Below, one piece after another: positions 53,212 through 62,177 of a stretch of DNA of 64,000 nucleotides (the stretch's first letter is position 1; each line of letters opens with the position of its first letter). The notes below the pieces were generated by a model. That model was not told the DNA's origin. It made no database searches and saw only the letters and a list, made by a program, of their open reading frames with translations. The stretch covers positions 28,342-92,341 of the forward strand of contig WHVA01000460.1 in assembly GCA_015179125.1 (NCBI GenBank). The letters run 5' to 3'. The position numbers and the translations under genes are program-made. Source of the DNA: Gautieria morchelliformis. Lineage: Eukaryota > Basidiomycota > Agaricomycetes > Gomphales > Gomphaceae.

Positions 53212-54089
53212 TGTTACGTATCGGAAATCCCGGAGGTCAGAACTAGAAAGGACAATGGCTTCAACTTATATGTTGTGCCCCTGATGAACTACCATCCTAA
53301 GTATTTTGGATTTGACTTCCGGATGTTGGATGAGGCAGAAGTCGAGAACAAAGTGCTGAGAGGGTTGAGGGTCAGGGACAAAGATCGGAAGAGGCGGAAG
53401 AGGTGGAGGACAGAGGATCAAGAGCGGAGAGGGACAAGACTTGCAAGACTCACTGTGCTAAGAACAGGAGTTAGTGCAAAGGGATTCACATATCAAAGTT
53501 GATTATCTGATTGCGGAAACGAAGGCATACAGGAGGGGCTTTTATACAAAGAGCTGAAGCAACAGGTAATGGTATGGTACTAGCAAATTCCGGTGAGGGC
53601 GGGAATCAGATAGACATACGGGGCAAGTATCTAATGTGGAACAAGGGGATAACAAGGGGAAGTACAATGGCAAAGAACAAGGTGTGTAAGTACAATAGGC
53701 ATCGGAACAAACAGAATTATGGAAATGGTATCTTGCTATGTTCAGGGTGGAGTATGGGGGCCGGTGACTGGAGGTGGCCAGGGGTACTGAAAGAACAAGG
53801 GGTCGAGGTAGAGGGTTGGGGATGTTGGGGATGTTGGGGATGTTGGGGATGTTGGGGATGTTGGGGATGTTGGGGATGTTGGGGATGTTGGGGATGTTGG
53901 GGATGTTGGGGATGTTGGGGATGTTGGGGATGTTGGGGATGTTTGGGGGATGTTGGGGATGTTGGGGATGTTGGGGATGTTGGGGATGTTGGGGATGTTG
54001 GGGATGTTGGGGATGTTGCGGAATAGAGTCAGAGGTGTGCGAAGGAGATCCGGAGGTGGTGGAGATGGTTGAGTGGAACAGTCGTAACA
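53212..54089 (-). repeat. Solo LTR-B copy 2, TSD CACAC
   Basis: 878 bp on the minus strand, TGTTACGACTGTTCC..GATACGTAACA, flanked by CACAC (53207-53211 and 54090-54094). Aligns with LTR-B copy 1, e.g. GGCTTCAACTTATA near the 3' end and CTTTGTATAAAAGCC (53537-53550). It is longer because it carries the 9-bp minisatellite at 53815-54019. Confidence 0.88.
53815..54019. repeat. GGGGATGTT minisatellite, about 23 copies
   Basis: A nearly perfect 9-bp tandem array with one irregular unit at about 53938-53951 (GATGTTTGGGGGA). Runs of four G every nine bases make it strongly G-quadruplex-prone on the plus strand. The long open frames through it in several frames are a by-product of the repeat. Confidence 0.95.
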
Positions 54090-57000
54090 CACACGGATGA
54101 TCCGCGTGGCGTTAGCAGACACCTCCGACACAGACCCAGAGAAGTCTGTGCTTGCAAAAGCCGGCATAAAGCTGGCTCACCCCGAGCCATATGCTGGGGG
54201 ATCTGACCTTGAAGAGTTTGAAATCTTCGTCGCAGCCATCTTACGATGGCTGAAAATGAACTGCCTCTTGGGGCCAACCAGCATAGACATGCAGGTCGGC
54301 TACATGGGCACTCGCCTGACTGGCGAAGCCCAGGAGTGGTTCCTTCGAAACGTAGAATGCTTCGATCACCAGGTCCGCAGTTGGACCCTGGAAACAGTGA
54401 TGCAGGGCCTTCAAAAAAGGTTCCTGCACACACTGACGTATCACCATGCTTCAAATAAATTTGACGTGGTCATGCAGGGCATGAAAACCGTTCAGGAGAT
54501 GGTGAATGAGCTCACGAAGTATGCGGCATGTATGATACAGCTGCCAGATGACTACACATTCCGGAGACGGTTCGTGTCGGTGCTGCGTGAGATGCTGCGC
54601 AACGAGATCCTCAAAAAGGGCTATAACCCCAAGAGCAGCTCTTGAGACAGCCCGAATGATCGAGGAGGCATCCCGATACAACATGGGGATACGCCGTGCC
54701 GAAAACGCAGTGGCCACAGCAAGCGCTGCCCAGCTTGCAGGGAGCAAGCCGGTGACCCAGCCAGGCCTGACCAGGCCTAGCCTGTTCCCGAGAAGTGGAG
54801 CGTCACAGCAACGGCCGCCCCCACACCCAGCCCAAGCTGGATGCCCGCCTGAAGCCAAACAGCCTGAAGTGTCAAGGTCATCACCGTGACCAGCCCCACT
54901 GCCAAAAGCGTCGGGCCGACCTAACGATCGACCCAGTGGTGGCCAAAGCAGCACAACATGCTTTGAATGCAGCCAACCGGGCCACAACAAAGCGGAGTGC
55001 CCCCAGCTTAGGTCCGATATCAGGACAGCAGCCGCGAGGCATGAGATGAGAACGAGGATCTGGAGACGGATCTTGGACAGAATTCTCTTCAGGAGATTGA
55101 TAAAGAGGGGGAGGGTGATCCCCAACCCAACGAATCTCCGGACAACGGAGACACGCCCGCTGAAGAGTGGGATCCTGAGCCATCCCAGTAATATGAATGG
55201 GATGAAGAGGTGGAAGACACCGCCTACAGGTCCAGTGCGATCAGAATCGCGCTGGAAGACGACGCCGCCATGAAAGTCATGGCAGCATGCACGTTGGTTA
55301 TGCTAGACAAGGTTGGCCGAGCTGGTGTATCACCACCGAAGTAAGCACAGGACGTGGCCGACGTGCCCGCGCAGTGAAAACTGTACCCTCTCGGGGTACT
55401 GGGAAATAAATGGCCTAAAAGCCCACTGCCTGCTGGATAGCAGGAGCAAAGGGGTACTATTATCCCTGGATTCAGGTGAGCCACATGGATGAAGACTTTT
55501 GCCCTGGAGCAGCCAATCGTGCTGCAGCTGGCCTGCATAGGCAGCCATTCCACTATCAATTATGTAATGAACATGACCATTAAATTTGGTCATGAAATAT
55601 ACGACGAGTATTTTGACGTAGCGAACATCGAATATTACGACGCGATCTTAGGAACACCTTTCCTAAGGAGATTTGGCTTCACCCTGGACTTCTCAAGCCC
55701 AGGGACGATCCATAAGGGGAACAAAATAATCCTCACAGGCAAGGTATCGTTTGACGATAACGAGTCGACGAACGAAGACAAGGGGCCAAGGGTGAGCAGA
55801 ATCACCCCGGCGCTGAAGCCAAACCTGGCTCATTGAAGCCAGGAGGATGAGTCGCATAATGACTCGTCCTTGAGCTCCCCCTACAACTGTAGGGAGAGGT
55901 GCTCTCACCTGACGGTGAAAGCAACGGGGAAAAGAAAGGTGGTCCCGCGCACCGTGGGACCTAATAGATGCACACAGCACCTCATGGCTTCTAAGCCAAC
56001 CACCACCGTCATCCTCACGGATGACGACATCCCTTGCCTCCATGAGGAATGGATGGAGAGAATCACTGACCTAGTCAGTGGAATCCCATTAGAGCTCCCG
56101 CCGCTGCGGGAGATCAACCATGAGATCAATCTCATCGATCCCAACAAACACATGCGGTATCGACTACTGAAGTGCCCCGAAAATTTCCGAGAGGAACTGT
56201 TGGTGAATATAGAACACTACACCACTGCAAAGTGGTGAATTCCGGCAGTTGCACAGCAGGCCGTGCCCATGCTGTGTGTGCCAAAGAAGAACGGTACACT
56301 ACAAACCATTTTCGATCTGCATCAGCAGAACGAGAACACTGTGAAGGACGTTACGCCCTTCCCAGATCAGGATATCATCCACAGCGACATGGCTTGCTGT
56401 CGGTATCACACAAAACTCGATATGTCTGAAGCATACGAGCAGATCCAGATTCATCTGCATCACATAGCAAAGACTGCCTTTGCACCTTCAGGAGCCAAGT
56501 GATACAGATGGGAGACTGTAATGCCCCATCGATGTTCCAACAGCTGATGACAGCCATCTTCTGTGACTGAATAGGTTGTTTTGTCCATGTCTACATGGAC
56601 GACATATTCATTTTCTCACTCTCGATACAAGAGCACGAGGAGCACCTCTACATTGTCTTTGACAGACTGAGGAAGAACCACCTTTTTCTGAGCAAGAAAA
56701 AGGTTGATCTCTATTCCATCAGAATAGAGTGCCTTGGCCACATCATCGGTGGCCAAGGTGTACACGCCGATGAGGATAATATGCAACACATTCACAAGTG
56801 GCGAAGGCTGCAGACGTTCAATGATGTCCAGCGTATCCTCAGGCTAGTACAATACCTGGCACACCATGCCAGATGTTAGCGCATACACAACCCCGTTATC
56901 GGGCTGTGTGCGTAACAACCGTCCATTCGAATGGACACCACTACTAGACAAATGCTGGCAAAGCATTAAGGCGATGGCCTGTAAGGCCCCGATCCTGTGT

Positions 57001-59304
57001 CCAATCGACGCACGGTGCCCAGAGCCAATCTGGGTCATCACCGACGGATCAAGAGCTCGCGTCGGTGCGGTCTATGGCCAGGGCCCCAACTGGAAAACCT
57101 GTCGGTCAGTCGGCTTCTTGTCAAAGAAGTTCAGTGTTGCTCAGCAACACTACCGGACTCATGAGCACGAGACAATCGTGGTGCTTGAGGCTCTCATGAA
57201 ATGGGAGGATAAACTGCTGGGACGAAGGTTCACCCTCATCACAGATCACAAAACTCGAATACTTCGAGACCCAGAAGAGCCTATCTGACCGCCAGGTCAG
57301 ATGGTGGGAGTTTCTATCCCAGTTCAACTTCAACACCGTTCACGTTCACCATGTAGAGAACAAGGTAGCAGACTGCCTGTCGCGCTACTACGAGAGCGAC
57401 ACGAGTGACGACAGTCACCTGGACCACAGCTTCGTAAATGCAGATGCGCGTTTAGACCCGGAAGGTGAGCTACTGCCCACTGACCGGTATATCGAGCTGC
57501 GAACAGCAGCGACGAGACGGTCTAACCACCTCGCAGAGAAGACAGAGGCGCGGATATTGGAATCCGCTGCATTAAATGAGGGCTCACAAAAGCCCATGAA
57601 CAGTGCTGCAACACGCGACAATGATGACAATGATGTCCAAGTCATCGCCGCAGACAGCGACGGTGCACCTCTGCGTCGGATAGTTGAACAAGGCGTAGAA
57701 CTGTCCAAGGTCTTACGAGACGCATACCATAGGGACCCCATGTTCTCAAAGATCATGGAGCACCCAGACGCGCACCCGAGATTCGGAATCTGGGACAGGC
57801 TGATTTGGACAAAGAATCAGCTCAAAAGAGACGTCATTGCCATCCCCCGATCTGTTCTTCAGGGGGGAAGGAGGCTGATCGAAATAATCACTGATTGAGC
57901 ACACCAGATAGTCGGTCACTACGGCCATCTGAAGACATCGAACTACGTTTGAAGGCCATACTGGTGGCCAGGCATGAGCCCAGACATCGAGTCATTCTGC
58001 ACATCATGCGCGAAGTGACAGATGACGAAAACCGGGCCACAATGGCCCAAAGGCTTACTACACAGCCTACCCATTCCGGATAGGCTGTGGCAGTTGATCG
58101 GCATCAATTTCATGGGGCCCCTGCCCAAATCTAATGACCATGACTACCTGATGGTAGTCATTGACCAACTAACGTCGCATGTCCACCTTGTCCCAACAAC
58201 AATGAGCGTGTCAGCCAAGGGAGTAGCCTGGCTGTTTCTGAAGGAAGTCGTCTGACTCCATGGAGTCCCAGACTCCATCGTCTCGGATAGAGACTCGAAG
58301 TTCACGTTGATCTTCTGGACTGAGCTACAGTGACTCATGGGGACTAAACTCCTCATGTCGACTGCCTTCCATCCTCAAACGGATGGAGCGACTGAGCGCG
58401 CAAACCACTCTATTGGACAGATATTGTGCGCGGTAGTCAGGGATGACCAGAAGGATTGGGCATTGAAATGCCCAATGGTTGAGGTCGCCCTCAACAGCAA
58501 CATCAGCGCAACCACAGGGTTCGCACCCTGTGAGCTGAACCACGGCTATATGCTGCGGATAGACCTCCCCATAGCCGTGGACACCCCATTTACAGGGGTA
58601 GCCCAGTTCGCACATCAGGCCAAATGGAACCTGATGGCGGCACACGATGCAATCATCGAGCATCGAGTGACGCAAATTTTTCATGCTAACAAGAAATGTA
58701 CAGCGAGCGACAGGTACGTGGCCAACGACTGCATCTACTTCTCGACCCAAAACCTGACTCTGCCAAAAGGAAGAGCCAGAAAACTTGTCCTGCGGTACAT
58801 CGGACCATACCGCATCATCGAGGCACATAATGACGCCTCGACGGTGACCCTTGAGCTCCCCGATGAGCTGAAAAGCCATCGCATATCACTGGTCTTCCAT
58901 TCAAGCCTCGTACGATGATACGAGGCTAACAACGACGAATTGTTCCCTCGTCGTGAGGCCAAGTCATTTTATGACTTTGGAGCGAATGACGACGAGGAGT
59001 GGCTTGTCGACGGGATTATTGCACATCAATGGATAAACTCGACAGACCTGGAGTTCCAGGCCCGCTGGACCCTAGGTGACGTGACATGGGAGCCCATGTC
59101 GTCGTGCAAGGATCTTGAAGCTCTAGATAGCTATCTAGAGCTCTGGGGGGTGGGCAAGCCACATGACCTCCCCAAGCGCCACTAGACATTTTGTCACGTG
59201 CACACCACGTGATGTGCCGGCCTCGGCGTGGTTAAATCTTCCCCTCGGATCTTTCCGAGGCGCATCGCTTCTTGGAAGCAAACCACCATCATTTCCCCAC
59301 GAAG

Positions 59305-60015
59305 ATGATGCCACCCAAAGATGGGATGGATGTTGATCTGTCAACGTCCATGACACACTCAACGGCCCCGAGACAAGGGGCTGCCGACATCCTACGAGCC
59401 CCAGTGGATCAAGAACACTGGATGATCGTAGGATGGGAAGACACTCTGGCTATCGTCCACCCAGATGACTGTGATACCTGCGCGGCTTACGCCGCACACT
59501 TACAGGCCGTGACAGGCACCTGCAAGGTGAAGCTGAAGGATGAAGACATCATCGACGCGGCCTGGGGATGGCTCCCGAGGGGCATCGCCCGTGATGTGTG
59601 AGTGGAGCCCCTGCGGGACGTCCATGACCTCAAAAAATAGGTCAAGGACTTGGAACATGTGGTTGAAGACCGTGACGATGCGCTCGAAGTGGAGCACGCC
59701 AGAGTAAATGTAAATAACCTATGTATCGGCGCCACGACCGCTCACCCACGCTCAGCTCGATCGAGAGCTGGCGCGCTTCCGGCCTCCTCCCCTGGCCGAT
59801 GACTTGGCCGTCGAGGCCATACTCAGCGAGGACACTGGCCTCGCCAACCAAGCGGAGACCCCGCCAGTGGTGAGGCAGAACCACCTCACCCAACCACCCC
59901 CACGGACACGGAGGTGCCTCCGGAGGAGTCGCGTGCTCCACCGGCCCCATATGATGATGTCATTGTATTGGAATCACTAGAAGACACCATCATGGATGAC
60001 CTCTATGAGTCCTAG
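59305..60015 (+). pseudogene. Additional ORF downstream of gypsy-4 pol
   Basis: Starts MMPPKDGMDVDLSTSM, contains EHWMIVGWEDTLAIVHPDD, CDTCAAYAAHLQ and a probable coiled coil (VKDLEHVVEDRDDALEVEHA), and ends in an acidic tail (DDVIVLESLEDTIMDDLYES) with stop TAG at 60013. It is broken by TGA at 59599, TAG at 59638, a 19-bp LTR-start sequence at 59709-59727 and frameshifts around 59730-59900. No known domain recognised. It lies between the chromodomain and the 3' LTR, where some gypsy elements carry extra genes. Function unknown. Confidence 0.6.
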
Positions 60016-60232
60016 TTGGTCCCCTATCGTTGTCTATAGAGGGGGAGGGTGTAAATAACCTATGTATCATACATGTATACTAGTTATTACATAATCCCAG
60101 TGGGCCCCTTAGGGACCCACTGTATAGTTTATGCATGGGAACCGGCCAGCAGTCCCCATCACATCTTACCCTTACACTGTCACTACATAGCATTCAGAAT
60201 ACCACTCCTCGGTCAAGTTCTGTTGTGCCCTT

Positions 60233-61327
60233 TGTCAAGATTGGTTTTTAGACGTTAATATCGTGTATTAGTGAACACAGCGAATGCCCGAATAACTTGT
60301 GCGAATAAGTATGCCGTTTGGCGAATAAGTGAACCGATGAATGTTCATGAAACAAGAGGGTTGCCCGAACGGGGCTCACCCTATCTACAGTCGTAGCGAA
60401 ATAGCTCGTAGCACTTGACGACCTAACGTGCAAGATATCGCGGAAGGGCTGTCTAAGTGTCCACGGTCCCTTCGCTGGCGAAGGTGCTCCTTCAGGGTCC
60501 CTTCGCTGGCGAAGGTGCTCCTTCAGGGTCCCTTCGCTGGCGAAGGTGCTCCTTCAGAGCCCTTTGCCAACAGCACAGAAAGTAATTCAAAGGCTAAGGT
60601 AACGAAGATGAAGTATGAGAACTCACCAGTGATGCCTAAGTCCTTGGCTGGTCGAAGATAGAGATCTTCAAGGAAAGGCTCAAGACGATGATCACAGTGA
60701 GGTCAAGTTTTTGCACAAGATGGACGACGTATGATAATTGAACTGGGGAATATACATGTGAATGTAAACTACTTATATCGAATGCTCGTAGGGCATCAGC
60801 GAATAGGAAAGGGGCCATCACAGGTCAGGGTTGGATAGGGGTGCACAGTCATAATACTAGGTAGATGGAATAAACATACAATAGAGTGAGGGAAGAATGC
60901 AAATATGAAACGGCGGAGAGTAAAAGGGGCAAAGGCACTTATGTACAAAACCATGTCTTGGGACCCGCATACACGCTACCCTGCATGGACTCTTCATTTA
61001 CTGGGTTGATCCCGCACGACCTATGGAAGGGACGTCCTGCGAATGCACTTTGGCCATACGAACACCCAATGGGGTTGGATTAAGAAGATGATGGGGCTAA
61101 TGATGAACCATCATGCCGGGTGAATGGTATCGATCATATTTGATGGCGTGCCTGCTGGCGAAATGCGCGAGCAGCGAATAGCGGTTCGGAGGATGGGGCG
61201 AACAGCGAGTAGAGTGGACGTAGAGGGGGAATGGTCGGTAGGTGCGGCGAACTCTGACGAAGATGCTAGGGAGTGACGAGGGGGACCATGGAGGTAGCGC
61301 GGTAGGAGAAATAAACCGGTCATGACA
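60233..61327 (+). repeat. LTR-C, 1095-bp insertion with TSD CCCTT
   Basis: Begins TGT CAAGATTGG and ends GGTCATGACA, so the termini are TGTCA..TGACA inverted. CCCTT flanks both sides (60228-60232, 61328-61332). The size, TG..CA ends and 5-bp duplication point to a solo LTR. No coding capacity seen. Its last 240 bp also occur twice near 30.1-30.6 kb. It contains a 3 x 31-bp tandem repeat. Confidence 0.8.
60465..60557. repeat. Three tandem 31-bp units with internal palindrome
   Basis: GGTCCCTTCGCTGGCGAAGG followed by TGCTCCTTCAG, three exact copies. Each unit holds CCTTCGC-TG-GCGAAGG, a perfect 7-bp inverted repeat. Confidence 0.92.
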
Positions 61328-61332
61328 CCCTT

Positions 61333-62177
61333 GTGACACAAGGCTTAAGATCGTCATCTTTACACCTTTTTGAACTATCCTGCGGTTGATCGCCACGTGA
61401 CCAACTGATTGTGGATTCGAAGCAATCTTGAAAAATATCGCTGCGTCGATGACTAAACATTGTTGATACCCTCCAGTAGACCCTCTACTGTCGGCTGCGA
61501 GCGTGATGATTCCACGCAGTCGAAGACGGACACGAGCATTGAGCTCATGGTCCATGCCACAGGGCAGCCCAGTGACAGGACAGCTGACACTACCCTGGAC
61601 CAAGAGTCCAGGACACCAGAAGACGGAGAGATCATAGATCTCACTGCCCTCGTCCCCCCAGTAGAGCATGAGGAAAATCCTGACCATGTCTCGTCGAGTG
61701 TGGTCGAGGATGAGACGGCACCAGGTGACAAGCCGGCACCGCCCCCCCAATCCCCTCTGCCCAGAGACAAAGGAAAAGGCAAAGAGGTCTGGCTGTCGTC
61801 AGATGGCAGAGCATCGACATCGAGATGGGCACAAAGCCATGACTCAAACGGCCGCTCACGAAGCAGAGTGACGACAATCGTCCCCGAAGGAGGACGAAAG
61901 CAAAAAAGGCGAGCCCCTGATGGCGGTCAGGGCTCAGAATACTCAAGCTCAAGTCGCAAGAGCTCGAGAACTCATGCCGTCAACAACGAGATGGCAGAGG
62001 CACTGAACAAGCAGGTGCAGGATGCGCTGCACCGGAGCACCCTCATGCGCCACAAGCACGATCAGCTAGCATCGCAGCTTGACAATGTTGCTGCTGCCAT
62101 CATGGAGATGGGCAAGGAGCTCCACCAAGCTGAGGAAATCAGGCTGCAAGACGCGGCCATGCTGGAGAACATCCAGA
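61333..62177 (+). pseudogene. Gypsy-5, leader and N-terminal Gag fragment
   Basis: After the LTR end (61364) the leader CCTTTTTGAACTATCCTGCG and the following 110 bp match gypsy-3. The Gag N-terminus reads EDGEIIDLTALVPPVEHEEN, DKGKGKEVWLSSDGRAS, KRRAPDGGQGSEYSSSSRKS and RHKHDQLASQLDNVAAAIME. Homology to gypsy-3/-4 is lost near 62177 in the middle of the coiled-coil part. It is the best-preserved copy of the Gag N-terminus in this family (no stop in about 230 codons), but it is truncated. Confidence 0.82.

Larger units (their letters stand above)
52219..59183 (+). pseudogene. Gypsy-4 gag-pol remnant
   Basis: Gag: HKHDHIASQLDNIAAALMKV, later YAGGSDLEEFEIFVAAILRW; protease decayed (LLDSRSKGVLL), with EYFDVANIEYYDAILGTPFL kept. 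RT: PMLCVPKKNGTLQTIFDLHQ, VYMDDIFIFSLSIQEHEE (about 56590). RNase H: VITDGSRARVGAVYGQ. Integrase: IVGHYGHLKTSNYV zinc finger start, FMGPLPKSNDHDYLMVVID, GVPDSIVSDRDSKF, FHPQTDGATERANHSI (D,D,E visible). Final chromodomain-like WLVDGIIAHQWINSTDLEFQ, ARWTLGDVTWEP. Stops include TGA at 57896, 58253, 58331 and 58916, all at positions where Arg (CGA) fits the context, plus TGG-to-TGA near 56236 and several frameshifts. Confidence 0.85.
52219..60232 (+). mobile_element. Gypsy-4, second gypsy family, 5'-truncated
   Basis: Plus-strand copy from the middle of gag to the 3' LTR (shared with gypsy-5). Order: gag, protease, RT, RNase H, integrase, chromodomain-like end, an additional 3' ORF, purine tract AGAGGGGGAGGG and LTR at 60050. 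Solo LTR-B copy 2 interrupts gag. Confidence 0.85.
60050..61364 (+). repeat. LTR shared by gypsy-4 and gypsy-5, split by LTR-C
   Basis: LTR parts 60050-60232 and 61333-61364 join to a 215-bp LTR (TGTAAATAAC..CATCTTTACA) that matches the gypsy-3 LTR along its length. It serves as 3' LTR of gypsy-4 and 5' LTR of gypsy-5, so the two lie in tandem with one LTR between them. Confidence 0.82.

Noticed and set aside
53511..54167. Long open frames of Gly-Cys-Trp, Gly-Met-Leu and Asn-Ile-Pro repeats on both strands
   Set aside because: They are translations of the GGGGATGTT minisatellite in several frames; any repeat with a unit divisible by three without stops stays open. No coding evidence.
60465..60557. 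CRISPR-like array (three 31-bp direct repeats with palindrome)
   Set aside because: Units are contiguous with no spacers, no cas genes, and the genome is a eukaryote with spliceosomal introns. A simple tandem repeat inside an LTR.
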